Source: Chionis minor (Eukaryota > Chordata > Aves > Charadriiformes > Chionididae). Taken from it: a stretch of 64,000 nt of DNA. The stretch covers positions 62,001-126,000 of the forward strand of contig VZSF01001093.1 of the NCBI GenBank assembly GCA_013398295.1. Reading direction: 5' to 3'. The notes under the pieces were generated by a model. That model made no database searches, was not told the DNA's origin, and was given only the letters and a program-made list of their open reading frames with translations. This document shows, one piece after another, positions 38,057-50,153 of this stretch; position 1 is the first letter of the stretch, and each line of letters starts with the position of its first letter. Both the position numbers and the translations under genes were made by a program.

Positions 38057-41000
38057 TCTTCAAAGTGCAGAGATGGCCACCAACTTTAGGAAGACTTACT
38101 GAAGTACTGGTGTTTTATCAAATCTGGGACTTGAGGAAGCCCTAGAATATCTTTGGGAGGTTGAAAGGTCAGAAAGTGAGCTCTGCAGTTAGACAACTTG
38201 TGTTTCTGTGTGCACTGGTGAAGAGTATGATAGCAGGGACTATGTAGTGTATGTATAAACCAGCTATGATCCATTTTCAATTGTCCAGGGGTCATGGGGA
38301 GGGTGGGAAGAACTAACCTGAATGCAACAGGATCAGATAAAAATAACATAGTTGAGTTAGACCAAAGGAACCTACCTCATATGTACCTCTTTGTTAAAAG
38401 CACCCTGGGAAGACCAGAGGCAGCTCCAAACAGCGACAAGCAGAGAGGTGCTGGGGTGTGTGACTGGTGTTTGCCCGCATCAGGCGGCAAGGGAGGAACC
38501 ACAGCAGTGCTGCAGCCAGATGCTGTCAGGATGCTGGGAGCTGATTATCCATCATCTGAGAGTCCAGCGGCTGCTGATCAGTATTTGCTTGTCTTTTCAG
38601 AAGCAGCATTTCAGGGCAAGATTACACGCAGGACTAGAAATGTTACAGCTGGATGATTCTGTCCAAAGTAACTGGTTGGTCAAAGCTGACACACTTCAAT
38701 AAGGCTTGTCAATTCACAGGAATGATTTTGAAGGGTAATGAGAAAACTTTGAAGAAACCAGGCAATTCTGATTGACTTTTTCAATATGGAAAGTTTCAAC
38801 TTCTCTGTTTCAAACTAAGTTGGTTTCATTCTTCATTTTTCTATAGTCTGTGGAATATGTGCTAGTTAGACTGAAAAAATTTAAATTGACAGAATATCTC
38901 CGAATGATTAATTCAAGCTTTTTGCTGGGGGCGGTGGCCTTTTTTCTCTTTTTCTGTACCTCATTGTATTCCAAAATAGAGGAAATTTTAAAATTCCTGC
39001 GGTGTGTGTTGTAGCCCAACCGACACAGAGTTTCTGTCTCCTTTGGCTCCAGATTACATTTGCCACAGGCTTGGCAAGTGGCTCTTTCACCTGCGTTGAT
39101 TTCCACCAAAAATACAGCTAATAGACACTTGAGAAGATGTGGCTAAGCAGACTGGTAATATCCCGTGCTCTCCTTCTAGCTGTAAATGTTCCACTCTGAA
39201 ACAGAAACAGTTTGGTGTCTAAACCCCATTCTGTTATTATAAAGCTTGCATGCAGAATCAATGAATGTGCATCCGGGTAACCCATTATTAACTGGGAGAC
39301 AGCTAAAATGTCCTGCCAGCACTGTAATCTTTAATTCCAGAAGAAAATAATAGTAATATAGTAATAATGAAACTGGAATGTAAAGGAAGAACTGTTAGAG
39401 TTAGACCACCAAAACTGCTCACTGCTTTGCAGAGACGGGTCAAGGAGTGAGAACTTCTTTCTGTCCAGGAGGAGGAGGAGTCGTCAGATCAGCGCTTAAT
39501 CGTGTCTTCACTGAATGTAAATCTCTTTGGTATCCTATGTGTATTTTACAAGCAGGGAAATGATTCAAGAAATACGCTGACCTCGTTGATTCAGGAGCAT
39601 TAAGATTCAATCCAATTTTTGGGCTGTGCATTCCCAGGGGGTACAGGAAATTGTATCAACTTTCTACAAAAGCTGTCTCAGGAGCTCTAGTCATAGCCAC
39701 GACCTTTTACTTGGCATGAGGCCATCCTAATTAACAAGAAAAGGCATTGGGAAGAAGCTCTGCAGAAAAAAACCAAAAACACTGAGGGTGGAAATGGCAG
39801 TGTGGCAAGGGGAAAGATGCAGAATTACACATGATGCCTTAGAATTCCCTCTACTTCCGAAAACCATCTGTGTCTGAACGTGGCGCAGCGCAGGAATGGA
39901 TTCTCATGCGTGCCTGGTCCATTAGTGAACGCTGGCAGGTGGTAGCTATCTAGTCAGCGCAAGCAACTAGGAAAACATTTGCTCTGTACTGCTGTAGGCT
40001 TGCTCCAGTGCTTGCAGGATGCAAAAATGTAGGCATATTATCTGCTCGCTGCCATGGGGCCCTCTGCAGAGGGAATCAAACGCCATTAGTTTCCTAAGCA
40101 ATCTAGCAGCATGCCACAGCTGGAGTTACTGCGAGACTTTGAACCACCACCACCAAGCAACAAAATACTCAGCATTGCTAGCTGTGGAGTAATGGCATAG
40201 ACTTGCAGTTTTACCTTGCTTCTGTGCCCTGCACCTTGTGGTAGCCACAGAAATGTCACAGGTGTCTTACCGCTCAGTGAAACAAATCATTGCACTGAAC
40301 GTTTCACAACAGTGAAAAAGAAATAAATTTTCTTTTTGCAAGAAAATTTACTTCAGCTAGGCTGTAAAGTGGGAGGAGTTGTAGGTTACACCAGCTAAAA
40401 ATCTAGGCTGGAGGGCCTTTTAATTTAAAAAATTAACTGCTTCAATCGTTTTTTGGTTTGAAAGTGAACCATATTTTGAACAGTATTTTAAGCAATATTT
40501 GCAAAAGATTGTTTTTTCTTATTCACATTATGTTATGTTAAAATATGACATTATTGGTATTTATATTTTCACTAGTAAAAGCAAATTTTCTTCCTAAGTT
40601 GCTGGAAGTTTTCAGAATATTTTTGGTTTTATTTTTGAGAAGAGGCTGTGCTTCTTGGGGAAAAAAACAATTTGAAAGTAAAAACATTGATCCTTTTCAT
40701 TCTAACCTCCTACACTCTATTCCCTTTTCTCAGTTATTCATCTACAAATTTTGCCATCCTACTAGACAGCAACAATAAGAAAGTTGCTTTACCAATAACT
40801 TCAGTATTTTTGTAGGCCCATATTTTAATGCTTAGGTTCATTTTTGTGAACTTTTCCCCATCTCAGGGGGGAATTTTCTCTGTGACCAACATAGTTCAGG
40901 CGCAATTCCCCTCAAGACACGCTGTCAGTGAAGATCCAAAACACTTGGCTTTGTTCTTGCTGTGCTTTAAGTTTCTTTTCCAGGCAATTAAGAAGAGTCA

Positions 41001-44000
41001 CAAAAATAGAAGCAATGTATCTAAGCAAAAATGGAAAGAAACAGAAGCAAAAGTTGCAGTAACATGTGGAAAGACTGGGACCCTTTGTGTAGACAAAGAA
41101 AGTATATCCCATGTTTTCAGAAGCTTTTTTAAGAAGTGAAAAATGGAACTGAGTAAGCAAGGAAGAATTGAACTTGGTGGGAAAACAAGACTAAAGAATG
41201 AGCACATAGTTGCGCTAATAAGTTTGAAGATTGCACAGGAGAGAAACAAAGTGCTTAACGTATTCTTAATATGATATTACTATTAAAGTATAAGTGGGCA
41301 TATTAGTAACGAGCATACTAAACCCAAAGGTATTAAAGCAAATGGAGCAAGCCGGCTAAACTGGCTGAGAATCTGACCCTGAGCATTCCAGCAAACAGAC
41401 CTCTGGGGCAGCGGTGGGAAGTGAGTTGGCTTTGAGGGTAAAACAGGAACTGAGCTGTGAGATCAAGAACCTCATACAACTGTGTTACTGGGGAAAAAAA
41501 ATGGATTTCCAGCCTCCAACAGTTCTGAGGCAGCTGGGCTTTGTTCAAATGTAGGGACACCACTGGAGTAATAAAATGCTCCAGGTGCTAGCAGTTGTGC
41601 TTGCTGCAGTCCTACTGTACTGAGTGTTGCATGCCTTCATTTGTTTTCATTTCTACTAATGAAAATAAATAGAAATGAGAGAACTCCAGGGAGGGCAGAA
41701 AGAAATGGCATTTACGTTTCAAAACTCTGCAGCCTGCTCTCTAGCGTGCAGTTGCAGTGCGAGGCAATGTTCATGCCTTGTTAAATAAAAAACAAAGAGT
41801 AAAAAAAGAAAACAGAGCTGTTTTACCAGAAACACAGATTCCATCTCCTATTCACCACTTTACAGGTTCTTTGCAGTCTCTGGCCTGAGGCTACATGAGC
41901 GTGCATATCAGAATTTGAAATGCAATAGCTGAAACCTTTCTTTCCACCTTGAAATCACTGACAAAAGCATCAATAAATTCAGAGTAAAGTTGAAAGGTAT
42001 GGAAACTTCCCTATGAGTTAGGGTCTGATGCCTGTTTAACACAAACAGAAGAGCCGTGGGGCCTGCTTTTCAGTTCCTATATCTCCAGTAGAGGATGAGA
42101 GCTTGAGCCCGGTGCTTTATTATGGGGGCCCTCAAGTCATTGAGTAAGAGCAATCCAATGCATTCATCTGGCATCACTCAGTCAGCTTTTCCAATTAGTC
42201 CCTGAAGAGGGGTCACTGTGAAACCTCCACCTCTGTCCTTGCTGCTAAAGACTGAAGAGAAGTGGTAATTAAAAATCTTTCGGTTAATCAGCACTCTGAC
42301 TGCTGCTTGGTTTGCAGACAGCGATCAATCAATAGGACTTAAAGGAGGCTGGCAAGCGTGCATGGAGCACTGCACCCCATGCAGCAGCTTGGATAAAATG
42401 GTGAGTGCCCTGAGGATGTCACACCAAAGCAGATGCTCAATAATTCAGCCCTGTGACAAGCATGTGTGGTTTAGCGGTGGAGCCAGCTGCTGTGCTTTCT
42501 CAAGCTGTGACCTCATCGGATTTACGAAGTAAGCTGAACCAAGCCGAGTTTATATTTGGCTCTGAAACCTCTTTCAAGAATCCAAAATAATGCAGGAAGT
42601 AGTGATGTGGATTCAACAGTGAACGTGATTCACCTCCAGTTTTGGACTAACAGAGTGTTTCAGCATGGAGCTAGGAAGCTACTGGTGGGAGCTGCCTTTC
42701 AGACAAGATACTAGCTCTTTTTTTGAGAAAATCCACACAAAACTGGAGCAAGAGAGAGGTGCGCTGCAGCACTTTTAATATACAGTTGTCACTGATATAC
42801 TCCAAAACAGAAAGAAAAGCAGAAACTGAACATGTCCTGTAGGAATGGACTGCTCCACTCCGTTACTGCAAGTTCCAGCACGACTTGTACAGCTAACGCT
42901 CTCCAAATTCGCTCTGTATTCAGCCCACGAAACACGTTCTCTGCTTCAGTGACCCCCCTGGGTTTTCCCTGCCTGCCTCAGTCCACACAGTCGTTCTTTT
43001 AGCACCATGTACTTTGATGTGAAAAAGAAAGTAAAGGTAAGCGGACCTGGCCTCCATCATTGTTTTATTTACTTGCATTCCTTCCACATTTGCTCCTTCG
43101 TGCTCCTTCCTCTCCTCCTTCCCTATTTGCCTGCCTTCCCCATTTGCTTTCCTTCCCCCTACAGCACTCAAGTTAGAGACAAGGTAACTCTTCACCTCCG
43201 GAGCAGCATCAGCTCTTCAGAAGCCTTAAGGCTCACCTTCTGCTTCCAGTTCTTCCATAGCTCCTGCAATGACATAAATGATGGTGCACTAGTGCGTCTC
43301 GGAGCAGCCTCTGGCCACAGGCCTCAATGTATTCCACTTCTGCTGCTGAATTTCCCAAGATTTAGTAACTAACTGGAGTTTCTAGATGAACAATTGTTCT
43401 TTATGACAGCCGTTAAAACTGTTCTACATATAGTAAAGCAAATTGCTGCCCATAATATTATTGTGTCCAGTATCTCACCCAAATCATGGCATTTTACTGA
43501 GTATTAGTGGTGTTCTCAAGTTGTCCCTAGCTTACATCTTTTCTTTTGTGCACACTGAATGAAGCCTCCCACCTGTGGATACAGGACTGCCTGGGAAATG
43601 TTCTTCCCATGGCTTGGAGCTGTAAGGGGAGTGGGTGAGCCAGTCAGCATTCACATCTCACGGACCTGGTGCTCTGTCCATTCAACCTTTCAAAAAAATC
43701 AAAAGGGCCTTGGATGAGGCTCTAGGGCTGGGACCTGTTGGAGCATCCTAGCTCACAGTGAGAAACCACGGGGAGTCAGAAAATCTTTAAACCTGAAGGT
43801 CTAGTGCAATCACACAACTTTCTGCCTCCCTCATACAACAGGTAACTGAAGCAGAACCCGTGTCCTGTCGCTTTTGGTGTGAAGAACGCTCCATTCTGTT
43901 CTTTTGGGCAGAGAGATACCTTTTTTACTTCTTTTCATAACATGCTGCCTCATGCACTATACAATAAATTAAGGCCGTGTTGTAGGAGACAGTGAGAGAT

Positions 44001-45200
44001 AGAAAAATTGAATTTTAGTGCTTCCTTCTGTCTGACACAACTGGTTTCTGTACAAAATCAGAATCTCCGAAGTGACTTACAATCGACTTACATGAGAAAC
44101 CATCACCTTGCCACTAATACCCAGCTGCAGTAGTGAAGAGCAAAAATGCGTGAAGGAAGATTTCTCCGGCATAAAGGAAGAGTTGCTGGCAGGATAATAG
44201 CACTGAAGGCCATGTTTCAGGAACTTGCCTGTCACCAGGTCCATGGGGCTCTGAGGTTGATCCTCTCCAGAGCAAGGTGCTGTGTTTCCCCAGGGTGCAA
44301 GAGCTGCTGGGTTTTGTTGCCAGGTTTGTCAGGCAGCTTCATTACGCTAGTTGTGTGTTCAGAGGAGAAGGTGTTAACGTGCATTATGAATCATGTGTTT
44401 AAGAGTTTGTAAAATTTTTATAGGTGAGGTAGTCCCTCAGACTCTTCTGATATTAGAGTTAAAAAGAGCCAGTCTTGGGTGATTTTCTATGTTTAAGTAA
44501 TTTAGATTAACCTCTCCCTAAAAGTGCCTATATCTCGCCATAACATACCAGAGTCCAGAGAACCATCTCACATGTATGTTGCAGATATCCTACAGACTAG
44601 AATGGTTATTCTTACCTGGAGCTAATGCAAACTGCATTTAAATAAGCAAACAGATAGGGAAAAAGAGAAATTCTTCAAGGATTTAAAAATCTGTTATCTA
44701 TCAGTCTACTACCTTGTTGTTTGTTTTTGTTTTTTTTTTCTTTGTGGCTAAAGTTTAGCATCCACTTTAGTCAATACAGAGAAACACAAGAGACTTTCAT
44801 ATTTGTTGTTCACCATGAGAGAAAAGCTGGCCTGTTTGGGAAGCTGAAACCATGTCCTCAGTGGAAGAAAATGGGTAAAGAAAAAGTAGCTGGGCATGAA
44901 ATTCGTAGCAGTGAAATCTTTTGCTCCAATGCAGTGATCCACATAAAAAGATGCTGCAAAAATGGGTTTGCTCAGTACACACAAAGTTGAGATACTCGAA
45001 GCACTGAGTAGCCAAGGTTACTTTAATGGTACTCAGCAGCTCCGTAATGACTCCTCTAGACTTCAGGAGCTCTTTGGAAGACCAGGTGAATACAACCTAT
45101 ATAACCAGTAGATGGGTTTGGCATGAATTTTTTAGAAATTAATCTTTTCCAGATTTTAAACCATTTTAAACTTTACATTCTTGATTAATTTTACAAATTA
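38057..45200. other. Mostly AT-rich non-coding sequence, no confirmed gene
   Basis: Seven kilobases of unique sequence. Features inside are a perfect 14-bp palindrome (40060-40073), a possible conserved stretch at 42130-42350, a cluster of splice-like signals at 43003-43182, and a T-rich tract at 44716-44743. Open frames up to 121 codons lack recognisable domains. No mobile element was identified with confidence. Confidence 0.6.
43003..43036 (+). other. Possible microexon with ATG in good context
   Basis: A pyrimidine-rich acceptor ending in TTCTTTTAG (43002) is followed by CACCATG, then nine further codons (MYFDVKKKVK) that run exactly to a strong donor AAAG|GTAAGC at 43037. The frame is open and the phase at the donor is zero. 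I do not recognise the peptide. A downstream acceptor-like site after a long pyrimidine tract at 43164 leads into a stop in this phase, which argues against that pairing. Confidence 0.15.
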
Positions 45201-45254
45201 GATATGTATGTATGCATGTATATACACATATACTCACATACACATACATACATT
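45201..45254. repeat. TATG/CATA microsatellite with inverted arms
   Basis: TATG-type units on the left switch to CACATA/CATA-type units on the right. As a result the 11-bp arm at 45204-45214 is perfectly complementary to 45243-45253, with a 28-nt AT-rich spacer. This could extrude as a cruciform and is a likely site of length variation. Confidence 0.85.
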
Positions 45255-48147
45255 CAAATCAAGATAGCATTATAAGCTCCTGGAAACACTAATGTATTCA
45301 CAGGTGCATTTGTTTTTTCATCCTGAGATTAAAATTTCAGCAGGCGAAACAATTCATTATACAGAAATTGTTAAATCATCAATCATTTAACTCAAATTTG
45401 GGTTTTGAGTCAAATAAGTGTGTGGGGGAAGTCTCAAACTAGCCACTTCTCTGTTTTCATATTTTTTTACACAGATATTTCACTCCACAGGTTTCATGAC
45501 AAGTTTCATTCTGGCAAAATGTTTACAACATATTTATTAACCCTTCAAACTGAAGGGGAGGGGAGAGATGATAGCCAGAAGATTAACGTGTGAGCATCAC
45601 AATTTATAACCCATTATCACATGGTGCTTTTTTCCAACAGTAAAGCTAAGACCCATCATAAGAATAACTTAGAGTGACAAAGAGGATCAGAGTGTAAAGC
45701 TACAAGATTGTTTTATTCTTTGAAATCTGTAGGAGAGAGATCCTAGTGAAACACCATGACATGAATGCTGATTATTTTTATGACACAGAAAGCCTGTGAT
45801 TGGAGATCTGACCTCTAGCAGAAAAACACCTGTCTGGGTAAATAATTCTACTCTATTATAAAGAAAGAAGAAAGGGATGAGGTACTTTCAATCAATTTTT
45901 AATCGTCCCCACAAAAATGGGTATCTATCATGGTGATGTGAAGGGAAGGACAAAGATCATCCTATCAAGTTTGTTCATTGGAGAAAAAAATATGCTTTTA
46001 AGTGGTGCTCCATCATTTCTTGCTGAGCCAGCCTGCCTTTGGTGGATGACTGACTGCTGTCTTTTGGAGGGGGAGCAATTAATTCTGGGCTGGCCCAGCT
46101 CCCACAGAGAACACTGGTAGGCTTCTCACTGTTACAAAGAGAACCAGGAACCCTGAGTTTTAAATACATAGCCAAATGCTTAAGTGTGTTTGAAAGGATA
46201 ATTCTGCTGTCTAGTATTCTGTTGAATACTCTGCATATCTTTTGAATCTTTTTGTGGGGTTATTATGTTTTTGGTTACTTATAGTGGTGCAGCTAAATTT
46301 CAGCCTTTGCAGTGTAGGTCCTCGCTGAAGTCAGGCACCCTGAACAGCCTTGGTAAGCCAAGAAGAGAAACAGGCATTTTTACGGAACAATTCCTTTGAC
46401 CGGTTTTTGACATCTGCCGGATGAGATGATTTTCCTGTGAGAAGCAGTAATTTCTCACCACTAAAACCACTAAGAAAGACAAGAAAGCGAGGTTCAGACA
46501 TCGACATGTACCTTACTGATGGTCTCATTTGGCCAAATGAATTCTGCTGTATCTTAAAAACAAACAAAAAAATATACCAGGTTCTTTACTATAGCTTAGG
46601 TGTGCCCAGGACACAAGATTGCTGGGGTCTGCAAACAGACGTAAGGTCACCTTCTGCCTTCCTGCTTCCCATGCCCTGTATAATTAATTTGATCAGGCAA
46701 TGGAAGGAGACAAGCGCAGAGAACCGATGAGGGCTGCGAGATATGGCTGTATCAACGCCCCAGAGGGAGCACTCACGGGTAATGCTGGACCAGCCCTTAC
46801 ATACCTGGTACAAACTCAGCTGTGAGGTTGTCCATCATGCACTCTTGTCTGTCGCTTCTCTTGATTTTCTCCGACGGTGGATATCCTTGAGCCAGCTTGG
46901 TTCATTTCTGTACCCATGTCAAACAGACCTGAACAGATGCTCTTCTTACAGAGGATGCTTGTCTTTATAAAGATGTAGCTAGTCTCTCCAGAGTTTGAAT
47001 TACTTTTGTTTTGAAAGCAAATCAAGGAGTTTTACATTGGGAAAAGGCATGGAGTGCTGTTTAGGCCCATTTTTCTAGCAGCTGCAGGTAACAGTGGTCT
47101 TGTTCAAATACAGAGTGTTGTCTAGAGCATGGAGGAGAGGTAGTTGCAGAGACGGGGGAGAAAGGATCTTCCTGAGAGTGCTGGAGCAAATAATCTGGCT
47201 TCATACTTTAATGATGATACAAGTTCTTTTCAACATCTTTCAAGTGTGTTTCATAAAGATTTTGGTATTTCTATTTAGTGCTGAGTGCTGAAACAGATCC
47301 ATGTGCTTGAGGACTTTCTACTTTGTTCCTCTGTTAATCTTCTCCCATTCCTCTTTTCTTTTTGCTTTGACCGGCTGTGTATTTTCTTCCTTTAATGTTT
47401 TAGCCTCTTGGGAATTTAAAATATGAACACTTCCTCCTTCCAGTCAACTGTTGGCCCCACTCCAAACCTCTTCCCTTTGCAGGACAACATGCAAGGAGCT
47501 AACAACACAGGGTGTTTCTGTGGCATCCAATCTTATTTAAGGAGAGGATGGTATCTTTAAGTAGGAGGGCACTTGTCTCTCAAGAGTGTCTGATGATCTG
47601 GGAAACTAACATAGCTTGTTCAAATACTTGTTATTTTCAACTCTGAAAATATTATCCCCAGTGGTTGGAAGGAAAATATAGCTAACTGGCATTTTGTCTG
47701 ATTTTACATACAAATTCTGATGAAGTTAATAACACAGCTTCTGTAAAGAGTTAACATAAGGTAGTACCTCAAGAAAAGGTAGTTGGCAAAGGATCAGAAC
47801 AATTGATGAAGTTAAATAACAAAAACTTAGAGGACCAGTGGGCTCAGGCATGCTTCCTAGGCATAGTGAGCTAGTCATAGCCCAGGGGCAGCCTCCAAAC
47901 AAAAAGCTGGAGCCCATCTGGAAACTTGCATGGTCCTCAGAGGCTGCTCCTCCGCTTGCTGCATGGTTCAGGGTTCATGTTTTTCCCAACACTTGGTGGT
48001 CCTTCTGGGCAGGGCACAAGGGGCTGGGAATGGCACAGGACTACAGTCACACTCCTTCCTGTCCTACCTTTGTCACCTTGTTCTGCGGACAAGGGAAAAA
48101 TCACTATTCCAAGTAAAGGCCAGCTTTTATACCCAGAGGCCCATGAT
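45255..48147. other. Non-coding sequence, no gene seen
   Basis: Unique sequence with many short frames. The longest, 124 codons at 47926-48300 on the plus strand, overlaps two other plus-strand frames and a minus-strand frame and runs through the following C-rich tract, so it is not credible as a gene. No mobile element was recognised. Confidence 0.6.
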
Positions 48148-48183
48148 CCCCCCTCCTCCCCCATCCCCCCTCCCCTTCCCCCC
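48148..48183 (-). repeat. C-rich tract; minus-strand G-quadruplex candidate
   Basis: Five C runs of 6, 5, 6, 4 and 6 bases are separated by spacers of 4, 2, 1 and 2 bases. The minus strand therefore matches a short-loop quadruplex pattern with a spare run, and the plus strand matches an i-motif pattern. The tract is imperfect and not a simple microsatellite. Confidence 0.9.
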
Positions 48184-49700
48184 TGGTTATGTAAAATGAG
48201 AAATATTATCTTAATTTTTCACATTGGTTCATATTCTTCTGGGCAGGAAGTATTCCCATTCATCTTGCAGAAGTTTCTTCTGAGAATCGTGAAAAAATAA
48301 GAATAAGAAGTAGCAGTCCAGGTCTCTTACCCAACATGTTTTAAGTTACATTAAAAAAAAAAATTAAAAAAGGGAAAAACTTTGGGACTGTTTCTTTCAA
48401 GTAGCAGATAAAAAAGAAAGGATGCTAATAACTATGGAAATTTTCTACACAATCCAAAAGAATCTGGGATTGATCTTGGTCTGGATTTTTGGTGGATCGT
48501 GATCTTGTGCATTTAAATTCACTTTACCTTTTTCATACCTAAGGTCAATTTTTTTTATTTAAAAATGTCAAGGAAGTCCTACTGTAACAGAACGCTGTAC
48601 TGCACCCACATGTCCTCCTTGAGAGAGGACAGAGAACAAACTGTGCAGATGTTCGATGTGTTGCTTAATAAGGTGCTGGGGGGCACTTGGACACAAAGGG
48701 TCTGTTGGAAGAACCTGGAGAGAGCAGAAAAGAACTTAGAGTGTGGTCAAGTGAGGAATCATGATGCAGATGCTCTCATGCAGCGAGCTATAACAAGGCT
48801 ATAATATCAATAATCTGCATGTTAATGAGTCAGGAATCTTCAGATTAAAGGTTCCCCAAGTGAGCTGTGAAACAGCAGACCTTGACAGCTTTATTGCTGT
48901 TGAATAGGACAGCTCTCTTAATACTTGTTGGTAGTTCTGTTTTCTCTATCACTTTCACGGCAACTATAAGACCTCTGAATGAATCCTGTTTCAGAAACAA
49001 AAAGAACAAGCCTCTGATACGTCTTTTGTGTCATTGTTATAATATTTGGTATTATGAAGATTTTTGTATCTATGGGAATGCAAAAAAGCATATGTAGAGC
49101 GAAATGGAGCTGAATTTTAAAGAGAAATACTAAATATTGAAGTTACTTTTAAGCTTCAAATTTTGTTTTTCTTTCATGTTGGGATGAACCAAAAACTTCT
49201 GTGTGTTTTGAAAAAGAAAACTATGTCAAAATGTGCATTTTCTGGTTTCAAAGGTCAGGTTTTACATTCTAGTCTTTTTCTCATTAGAAATGACCGGCTA
49301 ACCCTTAACTTCACAACTCAAATTTCTGGGTGAGAACATCCTTGAGGATTTAGCAGGAAAATATTTCATCTTCCAAAAACACAGCATTCCTTAACAAAAA
49401 GACTTTTCATGAGCGTACTCAGGTAGGCTCACAGACTTGGACACAGCACATACATAAATATAATAATCCATGCCCAAAGTGGTCTGAAGGTCAATAGTCA
49501 ACCTGGAGAAAGGATATGTTTATTCCTTACCATAAACTGCTACTAATGAAGTCTAGGAAGCAGATATAGGGATTATTTCAACTGGTGAAGCATGTAGGGT
49601 CTTCACGTTAGAGACAGCCTGGGCTAAATTATATCTACCCTGAAGTTTGAGATGCCTGATTATTTTACCCCAAATTTAGGGTACTGTAGTTTTAACATAC
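48184..49700. other. AT-rich flank of the LTR, no gene seen
   Basis: AT-rich unique sequence with a poly-A-like stretch at about 48352-48373. The last bases before the LTR are TTTTAACATAC. No retroviral internal sequence (primer site, gag, pol or env) is recognisable on this side. Confidence 0.65.
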
Positions 49701-49832
49701 TGTCCCTGGGTGAACTGGTTTGGGTGCCTACCCAAAGGGCATTCACTGCCTGACTACTCCATACTGAGGGATACATGTGCCGTTGTGCTGTGGATTGGGC
49801 CAGATTGGCCCAACTGGGGGGAGTGACAGGTG

Positions 49833-49871
49833 CTCTCTCTCTCTCCTGCTCCGCTCCGGAGAGAGAGAGAG
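49833..49871 (-). repeat. Perfect CT/GA hairpin in the LTR
   Basis: The 14-bp arm CTCTCTCTCTCTCC at 49833-49846 is exactly complementary to 49858-49871, with an 11-base loop. It sits 40-80 bp past the polyadenylation signal in the LTR sense. It may be a structural element of the U5 region or a microsatellite that expanded on both arms. Confidence 0.85.
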
Positions 49872-49910
49872 AAAATGAGAGACTTAAGAGTTTAGGAGGA
49901 ACTAAACTAC

Positions 49911-49916
49911 TTTATT
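49911..49916 (-). terminator. Polyadenylation signal of the LTR
   Basis: AATAAA on the minus strand, inside the solo LTR and downstream of its TATA box. Cleavage would be expected 10-30 bases farther along, near 49885-49900, just before the GA/CT hairpin. Confidence 0.75.
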
Positions 49917-50145
49917 GAAATAGTAATAATAAAATAATGAGAAAATAATGAAATATATACAAAACCATATCAAGCTCCCACAATGACAATCACTGGCACT
50001 GGGGAAGTCCCAGACTGGACTCTGTGATGGATGGGAACTGGATTCCGGATCTGGATTTGGTATCTGGGCCAAAGGCAGACAACCAGACAGAGTCCTCCTC
50101 AGACGCTGACCATTGCAGAAAGAGGCTGAGCTTTTGACCCCTCAG

Positions 50146-50153
50146 CTTTTATA
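50146..50153 (-). promoter_or_regulatory. TATA box of the LTR promoter
   Basis: The minus strand reads TATAAAAG here, inside the solo LTR. It lies about 235 bp upstream of the polyadenylation signal, as expected for the U3/R arrangement. Initiation would be expected around 50120 and proceed toward lower coordinates. Whether it is still active is unknown. Confidence 0.7.

Noticed and set aside
43790..43900. Faint resemblance to the 5' part of a reverse-complement MIR
   Set aside because: Only short scattered words match, with no continuous alignment by eye.
47926..48300. 124-codon plus-strand frame ending in a proline-rich part
   Set aside because: The proline-rich part is only the C-rich tract being translated, and three other frames overlap it.
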